From positions 1 through 64,000 of the forward strand of contig NZ_PDYM01000003.1 in NCBI RefSeq assembly GCF_002743055.1: a stretch of DNA of 64,000 nucleotides. Reading direction: 5' to 3'. Both the position numbers and the translations under genes were made by a program. The notes beneath the pieces were generated by a model. The model ran no database searches. It was given only the letters and a program-made list of their open reading frames with translations, and was not told the DNA's origin. Below are positions 27,618 through 36,927 of this stretch, piece after piece (the stretch's first letter is position 1; every line of letters starts with the position of its first letter). The DNA is from Sporosarcina sp. P13 (GTDB lineage: Bacteria; Bacillota; Bacilli; Bacillales_A; Planococcaceae).

Positions 27618-28592
27618 TTAATCTTGCACTTTTATAATAATTTTACCGATATTTTTATTCTCTTCCATATAATCATGGGCGTCGTTAATTTTATCTAACT
27701 CCCAAACAGAATCGATAATCGGTTGTAGCTTGCCGCTCTCGAATAAAGGAATGGCATAGTCACTGAATGCTCTAGTCAGCTTAATTTTATTCTCAAGAGG
27801 TTGCACGCGTAACATCGTTCCAATCAACTGAATCCGTGGAATCTTTAAATCCATTAAATTAAGTTCTTGAACCACTCGACCACCCAATACACCGACCAAT
27901 ATCAACTTTCCGTCTACGGCAAGAGATTGGATATTCTGTTCGAAATACGGAGCACCAACAAAGTCTAAAACCGTATTGACACCTTTACCATCGGTAGCGT
28001 GTAGCACTTCTTCGACGAATGGACCTGCTTTATAATCAATGGCTTTGCTTGCGCCTAGATCCATGCAAAAAGCACGTTTCACTTCCGTTCCTGCTGTAAT
28101 AATCGAACGAGCACCTGCTTCCCGAACTAATTGGATTGCGGCTGTACCAACTCCACTAGCGCCTGCATGGATCAATACATCATCGCCTGCTTGTAAATTA
28201 CCTAACGTATATAAATTCAAGTAAGCCGTTAAAAATACTTCAGGAATCGCTGTCGCTTGTTCAAATGAAAAGTTCCCTGGGATGGGAATCGCCATCGCAG
28301 CAGGAATGGTTACTTTTTCTGCATAGCCACCTGACGGTAAAATTGAACAAACGCGATCGCCTATTTTCCAATCCGTCACGTTCGAACCGACTTCTCTAAT
28401 AATACCGGCCATTTCAATACCCATGATTGGCGAAGTGCCTTCAGGTAGTGGATAGTCTCCTTGTTTTTGTACAAGATCAGCCCGATTTAACGCTGTTGCT
28501 TTTATTTCAACTAATAACTCATCTGCATGTGGGGTAGGTTCTGGAAATTGCTGTATCAGTAACTTTCCGTTCTTCGCTATTACTGCTCTCAT
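27618..28592 (-). CDS. Quinone oxidoreductase-like medium-chain dehydrogenase
   Basis: A 324-residue zinc-independent MDR enzyme of the NAD(P)H:quinone oxidoreductase / PIG3 type: FPEPTPHADELLVEIKATAL, then LNRADLVQKQGDYP, IMGIEMAGIIREVG, and the nucleotide-binding HAGASGVGTAAIQLVREAGA. It has no Zn-binding Cys cluster. It would reduce quinones or enones with NADPH. It is divergent from the second TctC gene and shares the intergenic region with a cre-like site, and it is one of the island's candidate enone or quinone reductases (inference). Confidence 0.85.
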   Translation of the reverse strand: MRAVIAKNGKLLIQQFPEPTPHADELLVEIKATALNRADLVQKQGDYPLPEGTSPIMGIEMAGIIREVGSNVTDWKIGDRVCSILPSGGYAEKVTIPAAMAIPIPGNFSFEQATAIPEVFLTAYLNLYTLGNLQAGDDVLIHAGASGVGTAAIQLVREAGARSIITAGTEVKRAFCMDLGASKAIDYKAGPFVEEVLHATDGKGVNTVLDFVGAPYFEQNIQSLAVDGKLILVGVLGGRVVQELNLMDLKIPRIQLIGTMLRVQPLENKIKLTRAFSDYAIPLFESGKLQPIIDSVWELDKINDAHDYMEENKNIGKIIIKVQD

Positions 28593-28759
28593 CTGTTAAC
28601 TCCTCACTTTTATGTTATTTTTATAGTGAAAACTAATTCTCTATATGAAATTTATATTAATAGAATCAAAAGTGTGCGTCAATGAAATCAAGTAAAATCG
28701 TTATGAATAGTAGGAATAAATAAACTATATTGCTAAATTAAAATTTTCTGAAACACGTA

Positions 28760-28789
28760 TTGGCACCGCTTACAATTATCGTGTATTAT
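28760..28789 (+). promoter_or_regulatory. Promoter overlapped by a perfect cre-consensus match
   Basis: TTGGCA (28760-28765), an 18-base spacer and TATTAT (28784-28789) form a promoter for the second tctC. Read on the minus strand, 28775-28761 is TTGTAAGCGGTGCCA, matching WTGNAANCGNWNNCW at all 15 positions. A CcpA site over the -35 box would repress by blocking polymerase. Confidence 0.5.
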
Positions 28790-28885
28790 CAATCTACACA
28801 TTGAAACAGAATTTCAGGTGCGGAATTCTCTACATAATTGTGAAAGACTGGTAGTAGAAGGAGAGGATCGTATTCAGTACATATG

Positions 28886-28910
28886 GTTGGCAAGGTTGAC
28901 TAATAGTAAG
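28886..28910 (+). promoter_or_regulatory. Conserved element with an ACTAATAGT palindrome
   Basis: GTTGGCAAGGTT and GACTAATAGTAAG recur almost unchanged at 50637-50660 before a flavin oxidoreductase gene. The TACTAATAGTA-type core resembles operators of HxlR (DUF24) redox regulators. It lies 58 bases before the second tctC start. Confidence 0.4.
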
Positions 28911-28967
28911 TGTTTTATTCAAGGGAAATAACTTTAAAAACGCTAATTTAGAAAAGAGGATAAGAAG

Positions 28968-29984
28968 ATGAAAAAGAAATTACTAGTAATACTCGCTGTA
29001 CTTATGTTGGTTGTGGCAGGTTGCTCATCAGGTAAATCAACTGATGGAGAAAAGGAAGACAAAGATAATGGGAAAAAAGCAGAAGCGACTTCAGATTATC
29101 CCAAAAAACCAATTGAATTAGTTGTACCATTTAATCCAGGTGGCCCGACAGATGTATTCGCCCGTGCTATTGCGAAAGAGCTTCCAGCTTACTTACCGAA
29201 CAAACAGCAAGTAGCCGTGATCAACAAGCCAGGTGCAGGAACGACACTAGGTTTGACAGATATTGCAACAGCTAAGCCAGATGGTTACACACTAGGATTT
29301 ACAACAAGCTCTGGTTTGGATATTCAACCACATTACGGAAAAACATCTTACCAACTAGATAGCTTTGAACCTATCATTAAAGCATATGTACTGAATTCAG
29401 CAATTGTTGTCAAAAAAGATTCAGAGCTAAACACGTATGAAGATTGGTTAGCATATGTAAAAGAGAATCCAGGTAAATTCACTTATGGAACATCAGGTGG
29501 GACAGGCAGTGGTGGTCATATCGCAATGGAGAACCTAGGTAAGGAACTAGGCGTTACGATGAAGCACGTACCATTTGAAGGAGTAGCAGATGTTATGAAC
29601 GCGGTAATGAGCGGCCAGATCGTCGCAGGACAATCAAGACCTGATACAGAAACAGGTGGCGAATTGAAGCCTTTGTTATTTGTTACAGAATCTAAAGGTG
29701 TAAGTGACTACTATGCTGACATACCTAACACTAAAGAGCTTGGTTTAGAAACGAGCACAGAATTCTATTCAGGCTTTATTGCACCAGCAGGAACACCCGA
29801 AGAGGTCGTAATGATTCTTCATGATGCAATTAAAGAAGTTATGGAATTGGATTCAATTAAAGACTTGATGGTCACACAAAATCTTGTACCATCGTATGCG
29901 AACGGTGAAGACTTCGGAAAAACGATGCAAGAGTATTCTGATAAAAACAAGAAGACGATGGAAGAGTTAGAATTAATTAAGTAA
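28968..29984 (+). CDS. tctC: TctC-type receptor 2 (orphan)
   Basis: A 338-residue TctC-family lipoprotein, Cys19 in LVVAGC, then YPKKPIELVVPFNPGGPTD and the same ligand-lobe motifs as receptor 1 (TYGTSGGTGSGGHIAMENL), with which it shares most residues. The linker after the Cys is longer and Lys/Glu-rich. AGAGGAT precedes the ATG. No tctA or tctB is adjacent and terminators follow, so it must use the TctAB pair encoded 5 kb upstream if functional. Differences within the binding lobes (PADTETGG-type segments) may tune ligand choice. Confidence 0.9.
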   Translation: MKKKLLVILAVLMLVVAGCSSGKSTDGEKEDKDNGKKAEATSDYPKKPIELVVPFNPGGPTDVFARAIAKELPAYLPNKQQVAVINKPGAGTTLGLTDIATAKPDGYTLGFTTSSGLDIQPHYGKTSYQLDSFEPIIKAYVLNSAIVVKKDSELNTYEDWLAYVKENPGKFTYGTSGGTGSGGHIAMENLGKELGVTMKHVPFEGVADVMNAVMSGQIVAGQSRPDTETGGELKPLLFVTESKGVSDYYADIPNTKELGLETSTEFYSGFIAPAGTPEEVVMILHDAIKEVMELDSIKDLMVTQNLVPSYANGEDFGKTMQEYSDKNKKTMEELELIK

Positions 29985-30000
29985 GATCACGTGAATAGTA

Positions 30001-30040
30001 AATAAAGTAGTGAGGGAAACCCTTGCTGCTTTATTTTTTT
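30001..30040 (+). terminator. Terminator after tctC 2
   Basis: AATAAAGTAGTGAGGG / CCCTTGCTGCTTTATT stem with AAA loop and seven T. Confidence 0.85.
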
Positions 30041-30168
30041 GTCCGATGAAAAATTAGGGTCAGAATCGGGTGCTATATAATAGAAGGAACGTGTATCGTT
30101 AGCTTGTGTTTTTAGAGCGTTAGCATACGTGTAAACGGCTAGAATTGTGAATTCTAATACTAATATAC

Positions 30169-30218
30169 AATAACAGCAAACTCCTCAGGAACGTAGTCCT
30201 GAGGAGTTTGCTGTTATT
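30169..30218 (-). terminator. Terminator overlapping the stop of the MFS gene
   Basis: AATAACAGCAAACTCCTCAGGA pairs over 22 bases with its complement around ACGTAG. It includes the minus-strand stop codon at 30214-30216 and can act on both strands. Confidence 0.8.
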
Positions 30219-31407
30219 CGTCAGTAGGGATTGGAGTCAATTCATGATCACGTCTTCCGTGCAAAAGATAGTAAAGGAAAATGGAAGCGAGAATCATGAA
30301 AAATGCAACTAAGTAAATTCCCCGAAAACCGAGTTGTGGGATCAATAATCCATATGTAAATGGTCCCAAACCCAAACCTAACTCAAAAAGAATAAAGTAT
30401 GTCGAAGTCGCGAGTCCTAAACGATGCTTTGGGGTCACATTAATTGCAATCGCCTGGGCAATGGAGTTGAAGCTGCCATAACCGAAACCAATCAGTATAG
30501 CGGCTAGGATAATCATATATCCATAGTGTGCTTGACTGTAGACGAGCATACCTGCCGCAAATATCACGAGACAAGGATAGATGACAATATTCGCGCCTCG
30601 TTGATCCATCAATCGACCTGTGATGGGGCGTGAAACTAACACAACACAAGCATATACAAGGAAAAAAAAGCTACCAGACTTTACTAGTCCAATATCCTCC
30701 GAATAAAAGGTGATGAAAGACATAATCGATGAGTAAACAAAACCAAGTAACATACCGACAATTGCAATAGGTAAAACTTTTATTTCAATAAATTGCGAGA
30801 TATTGAAACTTTTGTTTTCTTTTGGTGCGATTTCCATTGCAGGTGCTTTTACAAAGAAATAGAGTCCTAAAATAATAATTGCCAATACAAAGTTCAGAAG
30901 AAAGATTAAGAAGAAATTATTTGTCTGTGTAACGAACATTATTCCTAGAAACGGTCCGCTTGCTGTAGCCAATATTGTACTTAAACTGTAATAGCCAATT
31001 CCTTCACCACGACGAGATGGGGGAATGATTTGGGCGATGATTGTTCCTGAAGCAGTGCTTGCTATACCAAATGAGATACCGTGAAGCAGGCGGTTAATAA
31101 AGAACAGCGATAGGTTTGAAGCTAGCATATACAGCCCCGTCGTTATTAAAAAACTAAGTAAACCAATAAATAAAATCTTTTGACTGCCGACTTTATGAAT
31201 GAGTCGTCCTGAACCTAATCGTCCTAGTAGCGCGCCGATGACAAATGTACCCGATAATAGACCAGCTATACTCGTGGACGTATTGAAGGTCACAACGGAG
31301 AATACAGCAACAGTTGAGACGAGTAAGAAGAAGATTTGAGCCAGTATAAAGTTGATTATAAAGAGGACGATAAAGTTTTTCGTCCATAATTTTTTAGATT
31401 GATCCAT
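30214..31407 (-). CDS. MFS transporter (YfcJ/YhhS-like)
   Basis: A 397-residue, 12-span major facilitator. The loop 2-3 motif is GRLGSGRLIHKVGSQKILF, and FGIASTASGTIIAQIIPPSRRGEGIGYY is typical of the YfcJ/YhhS-like DHA1 group. AGAGTGTGGACAA precedes the ATG. A terminator (31451) separates it from the P450 operon upstream, yet its position inside the island suggests export of a toxic intermediate or uptake of a substrate. The ligand is unknown. Confidence 0.8.
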   Translation of the reverse strand: MDQSKKLWTKNFIVLFIINFILAQIFFLLVSTVAVFSVVTFNTSTSIAGLLSGTFVIGALLGRLGSGRLIHKVGSQKILFIGLLSFLITTGLYMLASNLSLFFINRLLHGISFGIASTASGTIIAQIIPPSRRGEGIGYYSLSTILATASGPFLGIMFVTQTNNFFLIFLLNFVLAIIILGLYFFVKAPAMEIAPKENKSFNISQFIEIKVLPIAIVGMLLGFVYSSIMSFITFYSEDIGLVKSGSFFFLVYACVVLVSRPITGRLMDQRGANIVIYPCLVIFAAGMLVYSQAHYGYMIILAAILIGFGYGSFNSIAQAIAINVTPKHRLGLATSTYFILFELGLGLGPFTYGLLIPQLGFRGIYLVAFFMILASIFLYYLLHGRRDHELTPIPTDE

Positions 31408-31450
31408 TTGTCCACACTCTTTTCTTAAATACCGAAGATTTTCTATTCAG

Positions 31451-31496
31451 AAAAAGCATCTACGGCTTGAAGGTGATGCCTTCAAGCCGTAGATGC
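31451..31496 (-). terminator. Terminator of the P450 electron-transfer operon
   Basis: GCATCTACGGCTTGAAGG pairs perfectly with CCTTCAAGCCGTAGATGC, followed on the minus strand by five T (31455-31451). Confidence 0.92.
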
Positions 31497-31504
31497 ATAG
31501 ATTG

Positions 31505-31738
31505 TTATGCAGATGGAAAGGGAACGTCTTGAATAAGAATGGCTTCACTTGGACAGCCTTCGTATGCTTCTTCTAGATCGTCTTCTAGTTCTTCAGGAAT
31601 GGGAACTTGGCCATTATTGTCTCCGAATTTTACAAATGCAATTCCATCTTGATGATATCCGAAAATTTCTTCTGCTACTGAATTACAAGCACCGCAAGCG
31701 ATGCAGTTTTCTTGATCTACCATAGAATATTTAGTCAT
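31505..31738 (-). CDS. [4Fe-4S] ferredoxin
   Basis: A 77-residue ferredoxin of the Bacillus single-cluster type: Cys12, Cys15 and Cys18 in ENCIACGACNSV and Cys62 in EGCPSEAI, with acidic surface stretches (EELEDDLEEAYEG). It should carry one low-potential 4Fe-4S cluster and pass electrons from the adjacent flavin reductase to the P450 encoded upstream. It is the last gene of the P450-reductase-ferredoxin operon, 24 bases after the reductase. Confidence 0.92.
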   Translation of the reverse strand: MTKYSMVDQENCIACGACNSVAEEIFGYHQDGIAFVKFGDNNGQVPIPEELEDDLEEAYEGCPSEAILIQDVPFPSA

Positions 31739-31762
31739 AGAAGCACTCCTTAATTATAGAGG

Positions 31763-32782
31763 TTATACTGTAGCTTTTTCGTTCTCTTTGTTTTCCATTA
31801 AACTAGTACTGTGCAACGCTTGAAGTTTAGCGGATGGATCGATATGTGTTTTGGCGTTAGAAACTGCGATTGGTGCTTCGCCAAAACCAGTTGCGATCAG
31901 CTTCACTTTACCTTCATACGTACAAATGTCGCCAGCTGCGTAGATACCCTCAATATTCGTTTCCATTTTAGAGTTGACGAGTATGCTATTCTTTTCTATT
32001 TCGAGACCCCATGATTTGATTGGGCCTAGGGAAGAGGAGAATCCGTAGTTTACGATGACATCATCTACAACGAGCTGAATATCATCTTCGCCCTTTGTAT
32101 GTTCAATAATGACTTCCTCAATCCGCTCGTTGCCGATGAAATCTTTAGGATTGTAGGGTGTTAGTACTTCTACATTAGAATTCATCATTTGAGTAACTGT
32201 GGACTCATGTGCACGGAACTTATCTCTCCGGTGAACAATCGTTACTTTTTCAGCGATTGGCTCAAGCATCATAGCCCAATCGACCGCGGAATCTCCGCCA
32301 CCGAATAAGCAAACTTTTTTATTCGCAAACTTCTGTAGGTCATCGATAAAGTAGGAAAGGTTTTTTCCTTCGAATCGTTCTGCTTTTTCATGAGGAAGGC
32401 GCTTATAATCGAATGCACCGTTTCCAGCCGTAATAATAATCGTTTTTGTTAAGTAGGAATCGCTTTCTGTGTGAACGAGGAACTCACCGTTTGGCTGTTT
32501 CTCTACCACTTGTACGGTTTGACCAAGATTAATCGTTTGTTCGAACATCGCCATTTGCTCTACTAGGTTATTGACGAGATCCTTTGCTTTGATCTTAGGG
32601 AATCCAGCAATATCATAAATATATTTCTCTGGATAGAGTGCAGCGAGTTGTCCACCTAATTGTGGAAGGCTTTCAATGATGTTTACTGAAAGTTCTCTCA
32701 TGCCTGCGTAGAACGCGGTGAACAACCCAACAGGGCCGCCACCGATCACTGTAATATCATATACCTTTTTTTCTTCAACCAT
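31763..32782 (-). CDS. Ferredoxin-NADP reductase, thioredoxin-reductase-like (YumC type)
   Basis: A 339-residue flavoprotein: FAD site [19 protein letters not shown] (about 9-27), [20 protein letters not shown], the NADPH site [14 protein letters not shown] about 155, and the FAD-binding ending [11 protein letters not shown]. The CxxC pair of thioredoxin reductases is absent, as in the YumC-type ferredoxin-NADP reductases. It supplies electrons to the ferredoxin and P450 on either side. The stop lies 24 bases before the ferredoxin start, and the P450 stop 33 bases before its own start, so the three genes form one operon. Confidence 0.92.
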   Translation of the reverse strand: MVEEKKVYDITVIGGGPVGLFTAFYAGMRELSVNIIESLPQLGGQLAALYPEKYIYDIAGFPKIKAKDLVNNLVEQMAMFEQTINLGQTVQVVEKQPNGEFLVHTESDSYLTKTIIITAGNGAFDYKRLPHEKAERFEGKNLSYFIDDLQKFANKKVCLFGGGDSAVDWAMMLEPIAEKVTIVHRRDKFRAHESTVTQMMNSNVEVLTPYNPKDFIGNERIEEVIIEHTKGEDDIQLVVDDVIVNYGFSSSLGPIKSWGLEIEKNSILVNSKMETNIEGIYAAGDICTYEGKVKLIATGFGEAPIAVSNAKTHIDPSAKLQALHSTSLMENKENEKATV

Positions 32783-32815
32783 TTACCTTTCATCCTTTCA
32801 AAAACCAATAGTCTT

Positions 32816-34027
32816 TTACGCTTCTACGCTAATATTTAATTCCTCTAGACCGTTAGCCACCATACTGCGGATCGGTTTGAGTTGAGGATCAAGTTGTTTG
32901 ATAGAGCTTACGCTGTTGACGAATACTTCAATTGCAATATTCGCTTCCAAACGTGCCAATGAAGAGCCTAGACAGAAGTGAATTCCTTTACCGAATGCTA
33001 AGTGCTGATTCGGTTTACGGTCGATAACGAAAGAATTCGGATCTTCGAAAATATTTTCGTCGCGGTTAGCAGATGCTACCCAAATCTGAATTTCATCGCC
33101 TTCCTTAATCGTTTGGTCACGCAATGTAAATGTTTCTTTTGCATAGCGAGTTGTACGATAGATGGAAGGGTAGAGTCGAAGGACTTCTTCAATCGAGTTA
33201 TTAATTAGTGAATTATCATTTTTTAATTTCTCGAATAGTCCTGGGTTTTCCAACATGCAACGAACAAAGTTGGAGATCAATCTTGCCGTTGTTCCGAAAC
33301 CGGCTTGTAGTAAGATCCCTGCGAAATCTAGAATCTCTTCGTCTGTTAAGTGCGTGCCATCAATTTCTGCTAGTGTCAATTCAGTGATTAAATCTTCTTT
33401 TGGTGATTCACGTCGTTCATTAATGATATTTAGTAAATAGGCATTTACTTTATCCATCGTTTCTTTGACGTGTGCGACAGATGCGTTATAGGCTTCGTCT
33501 GAATCATCTGCAGGGGAGGCAAGAAGATCAGCAGACCATGTTTTGAATAGCTCGCTATCTTTCTCTGGAACACCTAGAAGGTTGACCAGCATATTAATCG
33601 TTAGAGAGTAAGCGTATTCGTTTACTACATCAAGAGAACCACGAGAAATTGCCTTTTGAATTAACTCGTTAGATAGTTCTTCGATACGAGGTCCAAGTTT
33701 AGATAGTGCTCTTGGCGTGAACGCTTTACTAACTAACTTTCGCAGTTTCGTATGTTCTGGTGGATCCATATTCAGGATGCTGCGCAGTGGAGTAGGGGCA
33801 TGGAATTTTCGGACACTTGAAAAGTCTTTCGAGTTTCTGAAAATCGTATCAATATCTTCGTATAGGAAAATATCCCAGCACTCTCTACTTTCATCATAAC
33901 GTACAGGCGAATTTTTTCGCATGTCCGCTAGCCATGTATGTATATTGAGGAAATCTTCCTCAGTGCGTAGTTCTTTAATTGGAATTAGGTAAGTTACTTT
34001 TTTTTGGGAATAAGGGCATCCAGTCAT
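32816..34027 (-). CDS. Cytochrome P450
   Basis: A 403-residue soluble bacterial P450. The haem loop is [12 protein letters not shown] with Cys352, the K-helix ExxR is EEVLRLYP, and the I-helix oxygen groove is [12 protein letters not shown]. No N-terminal anchor is present. AGGAGG lies eight bases before the ATG. It is the first gene of a class I system with its own reductase and ferredoxin. In the island it could hydroxylate or O-demethylate the substrate before or after double-bond cleavage (inference). The sequence alone gives a CYP107/109-like impression but not a subfamily. Confidence 0.93.
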   Translation of the reverse strand: MTGCPYSQKKVTYLIPIKELRTEEDFLNIHTWLADMRKNSPVRYDESRECWDIFLYEDIDTIFRNSKDFSSVRKFHAPTPLRSILNMDPPEHTKLRKLVSKAFTPRALSKLGPRIEELSNELIQKAISRGSLDVVNEYAYSLTINMLVNLLGVPEKDSELFKTWSADLLASPADDSDEAYNASVAHVKETMDKVNAYLLNIINERRESPKEDLITELTLAEIDGTHLTDEEILDFAGILLQAGFGTTARLISNFVRCMLENPGLFEKLKNDNSLINNSIEEVLRLYPSIYRTTRYAKETFTLRDQTIKEGDEIQIWVASANRDENIFEDPNSFVIDRKPNQHLAFGKGIHFCLGSSLARLEANIAIEVFVNSVSSIKQLDPQLKPIRSMVANGLEELNISVEA

Positions 34028-34052
34028 CTATTGTTCCTCCTCGAAAAAATAA

Positions 34053-34104
34053 GTTAGTTTGTTTGACTAACTATAATCTACAACACGACCTATCCATAAG
34101 TCAA
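34053..34104 (-). promoter_or_regulatory. P450-operon promoter with palindromic operator at +1
   Basis: On the minus strand TTGACT (34104-34099), an 18-base spacer and TAGATT (34080-34075) form a promoter. Right after it, GTTAGT-N7-ACTAAC (34071-34053) is a perfect six-base inverted repeat covering the expected start site, the usual place for a TetR- or similar repressor. No such repressor is encoded nearby. Confidence 0.5.
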
Positions 34105-34130
34105 TGGTTATTCTTCAGAAATTTAAATTA

Positions 34131-34145
34131 AAACAGCGCTTACAT
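34131..34145 (-). promoter_or_regulatory. Candidate cre site
   Basis: Minus-strand reading ATGTAAGCGCTGTTT matches WTGNAANCGNWNNCW at 14 of 15 positions. It lies between the divergent P450 and aldehyde dehydrogenase operons and could repress both. Confidence 0.4.
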
Positions 34146-34184
34146 TTCTTGTTAATGAAGAGAAGAAAAAATTAATAAGAATGA

Positions 34185-34213
34185 TTGACAAGTCAGAAAT
34201 CATTGATTAAGCT
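34185..34213 (+). promoter_or_regulatory. Promoter of the RNA leader / aldehyde dehydrogenase 2 operon
   Basis: A perfect TTGACA at 34185-34190, a 17-base spacer and a poor -10 (TAAGCT, 34208-34213). Transcription from here would include the whole leader element at 34268. Confidence 0.4.
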
Positions 34214-34267
34214 TGTAGTTATTCGATGCAATAAAAAGTCGAATCATAAAGTACTATAGATGATCGA

Positions 34268-34390
34268 ATACGGTTTTATTGTGTTAAGAAGACAACCTCT
34301 TCTTATGCCAACAATGCAACCAAGTGTTTGATAAGCAGATCTTGGACGATTTTGTCGGGGTTTACTTATGAATGCTTGGTTTTTTGCATT
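34268..34390 (+). promoter_or_regulatory. Candidate switch-like RNA leader, copy A
   Basis: Upstream of aldehyde dehydrogenase 2. Elements in order: ATACGG; GGTTTTATTG (34272-34281), able to pair with CAATGCAACC (34312-34321); an enclosed hairpin AAGAAGA-CAACC-TCTTCTT (34286-34304); then AATGC-AACCAAG (34313-34324), which pairs instead with CTTGGTT-TTTT-GCATT (34375-34390), ending in a T run. The two pairings share the same bases and exclude each other. Copy B at 37253 keeps the same geometry with compensating changes. This fits a terminator/antiterminator switch. I do not recognise it as a known class. Confidence 0.6.
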
Positions 34391-34440
34391 GAAGAAAGTG
34401 GACAGCAAGAAGAATACTAAAACTATGAAAAGGTGGTTGA

Positions 34441-35865
34441 ATGAATATGTATATTAATAATGAATGGATCGATACGAAAGAGACATTGGAAGTTAAGAAT
34501 CCGGCAAATGGAGAAGTGGTAGAGACTGTAGGTTTAGTGGGTGCAGAAGAAACACAGCAAGCAATTGATGCAGCTAAAGCAGCATTCCCGGTCTGGTCTG
34601 GTTTAACAGCAGAAGACAGAAGCGCTTATTTGATGAAGATTGTTGCTAAGTTAGAAGAGAAGAAAGAGCATCTTGCACAAGTTATTACGAAAGAGATGGG
34701 GAAATCTATCCACAACGCGCGCTATGAAGTGGGAAGCACGATTTCATTTTATAAATGGTATGCAGAAGAAGCACGCCGTATCTACGGTGACGTGTTGCCA
34801 ATCGTAGGCGCAAATAAAAGAGGGCATGTCATTAAGCAGCCTGTGGGCGTCGTGGCAGCAATCACCCCTTGGAACTTTCCGTTATCGATGGGCGCTAGAA
34901 AACTAGCACCTGCATTGGCTGTTGGTTGTACAGTCGTATTGAAGCCATCTTCTGAAGCACCATTATCGTCTTTAGAGTTATTCAAAATCTTTGATGAAGT
35001 TGGTTTACCGGAAGGTGTTGTCAATTTGGTCATTGGTTCTTCAGAGCCGATTGCTAAAACATTAATGGATAGTAAAGATGTGAAAAAGATTTCATTTACA
35101 GGATCAACAGAAGTAGGTAAAAAACTGATAAGTCAATCTGCTGATACAGTAAAACGTGTATCAATGGAGTTAGGTGGACACGCGCCATACATCGTATTCG
35201 AAGATGCAGACTTGGATCTTGCGGTTCAAGGTGTAATTGGCAGTAAATTTGCTTCATCAGGTCAGCAATGTGTGTGTACGAACCGTGTGTATATTCAAGA
35301 CGCGATTTATGATGAGTTTTCAGAAAAGTTACAAGCAGCAGTGGAAAGTATGAAAGTAGGAAATGGTCTGGATGAATCGAACCAAATGGGTTCATTGATT
35401 AACGATAAAGCGATTACTAGCGTCCACGATCAAGTAACTGATGCACTAGCAAAAGGCGCAGAATTACTATGTGGCGGCGATCGTTTGACAGGTGAAGGAT
35501 ACGAAAACGGTAGTTTCTATGCACCAACGATTCTTGCTAATGTGACGGAAGATATGAAAATTACTCATGAGGAGACGTTTGGACCAGTAGCTCCTTTAAT
35601 CCGCTTTACAACAGAAGAAGAAGCAATTGAAAAAGCCAATAATACAGAGTATGGACTCGCTTCGTATTTCTATACAAAAGATCTTGGTCGTATGTACCGC
35701 GTATCTGAGAAGTTGGAATATGGAATGGTCGGAGTGAATGATCCTGCACCATTCGCAATCCAAGCACCATTTGGCGGCGTAAAAGAAAGTGGACTAGGCC
35801 GTGAAAGTGGAAAGTACGGAGTAGAAGACTATTTAGATACAAAATCTGTTTCTGTTATGTTTTAA
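34441..35865 (+). CDS. Aldehyde dehydrogenase 2 (succinate-semialdehyde-dehydrogenase-like)
   Basis: A 474-residue aldehyde dehydrogenase: TPWNFPLS with Asn145, cofactor Lys168 (VVLKPSSEAP), Glu243 (MELGGHAP) and catalytic Cys277 in SGQQCVCTNRVY. The CVC pair is the redox-switch signature of succinate-semialdehyde dehydrogenases (GabD family), so the substrate may be a semialdehyde or another short acidic aldehyde. AGGTGG precedes the ATG by four bases; ATG 34447 is the alternative. It follows RNA leader copy A and heads the operon with the amidohydrolase. Confidence 0.9.
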   Translation: MNMYINNEWIDTKETLEVKNPANGEVVETVGLVGAEETQQAIDAAKAAFPVWSGLTAEDRSAYLMKIVAKLEEKKEHLAQVITKEMGKSIHNARYEVGSTISFYKWYAEEARRIYGDVLPIVGANKRGHVIKQPVGVVAAITPWNFPLSMGARKLAPALAVGCTVVLKPSSEAPLSSLELFKIFDEVGLPEGVVNLVIGSSEPIAKTLMDSKDVKKISFTGSTEVGKKLISQSADTVKRVSMELGGHAPYIVFEDADLDLAVQGVIGSKFASSGQQCVCTNRVYIQDAIYDEFSEKLQAAVESMKVGNGLDESNQMGSLINDKAITSVHDQVTDALAKGAELLCGGDRLTGEGYENGSFYAPTILANVTEDMKITHEETFGPVAPLIRFTTEEEAIEKANNTEYGLASYFYTKDLGRMYRVSEKLEYGMVGVNDPAPFAIQAPFGGVKESGLGRESGKYGVEDYLDTKSVSVMF

Positions 35866-35905
35866 CTAAAACAGTATAAGTATTGATTAGTAAGGAGGAA
35901 ACCGT

Positions 35906-36841
35906 ATGATTGATGCTCATGCACATTTCATTCCACCAGACGTCATGCAGTGGTTGAAAGACCATCAAAAGACCATTGATGCCAAATGGGAAGACCGTTT
36001 CGGAAAAGAACATCTTATTATCAATGGAAAATGGCCGTTTTCTTTAAATGAGCCTTTTATCAATAAAGAACTCTTTGAATCACAGCAAGATCAAGCGAAT
36101 GTTAGTCATTCGCTTGTATCACCGTTACCGCAATTGTTCCTGTATGATTTTCCTAGTGAAATTACACTGGAACTAGCTACTGTCTATAATAATAGCTTGG
36201 CTGAACAAGTAAAACATAATCGTGAACGATATTCGGCCTTAGCAACAATACCGATGAATCATCCTGAACAAGCGGCGATTGAGTTGGAGCGCGCAATGAA
36301 TTTGGGGATGAAAGGTGCGATTATTGGCGTAGGTTCATCCACAATGCTATTGACAGACGAACGTTGCCAACCGTTTTGGGAAGCAGCCGATCGCTTAGGC
36401 GCGATTTTATTTATTCATCCGTTATTACATGGGGATGAACGAATGAATCAACGAAGAATGTCTACGCTAAGTGGTGTTCTTTGGGAAACGACGATTTGTG
36501 CTACTGATTTAGTCTTGAGCGGATTATTGGATCGCTATACACGTGTAAAGATTTTGCTTGCCCATGGTGGTGGTTATTTTCCGTATCAAGTGGGTCGGTT
36601 GAATAGAGGATATGAAGTATGGGATTCTATTTCTGCCGAATTGAACTCGCAACCAGGAGATTATGTCAACCGATTTTGGTATGATTCCGTCTTATGGAGT
36701 GATGATGCATTGGATTATTTAGTGAATGTAGTAGGGGAAGATCGTGTCGTTCCAGGATCAGATTTTCCATTCGAATTAAGCGAATGGCCTCCTAGACATC
36801 AAAATCTTACGGGATGGGAAACACTCATTGGTAAAAATTAA
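35906..36841 (+). CDS. ACMSD-type amidohydrolase (decarboxylase or hydrolase)
   Basis: A 311-residue metal-dependent hydrolase of the amidohydrolase_2 family. Metal ligands: His5 and His7 (IDAHAHF), a His in ILFIHPLL, a His in ILLAHGGGYFPYQVGR and an Asp in VVPGSDFPFE. The family includes ACMS decarboxylase, gamma-resorcylate decarboxylase and 5-carboxyvanillate decarboxylase (LigW), which remove CO2 non-oxidatively from aromatic or ring-derived acids. That fits a pathway in which dioxygenase and dehydrogenase produce an aromatic acid. AAGGAGG precedes the ATG; the gene is 40 bases after aldehyde dehydrogenase 2. Confidence 0.88.
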   Translation: MIDAHAHFIPPDVMQWLKDHQKTIDAKWEDRFGKEHLIINGKWPFSLNEPFINKELFESQQDQANVSHSLVSPLPQLFLYDFPSEITLELATVYNNSLAEQVKHNRERYSALATIPMNHPEQAAIELERAMNLGMKGAIIGVGSSTMLLTDERCQPFWEAADRLGAILFIHPLLHGDERMNQRRMSTLSGVLWETTICATDLVLSGLLDRYTRVKILLAHGGGYFPYQVGRLNRGYEVWDSISAELNSQPGDYVNRFWYDSVLWSDDALDYLVNVVGEDRVVPGSDFPFELSEWPPRHQNLTGWETLIGKN

Positions 36842-36927
36842 TTCCGTTTCTGAAAATTCGGTATTGACTAATAAATGATAGAATGCTAAGATTCTCTTAC
36901 AATATAAGAGAAGGAGGCCGTTCAAGT

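Noticed and set aside
28758-28790. Sigma-54 promoter (TGGCAC start)
   Set aside because: The required GC about ten bases after GG is missing; the spacing to TATTAT fits a sigma-A promoter.
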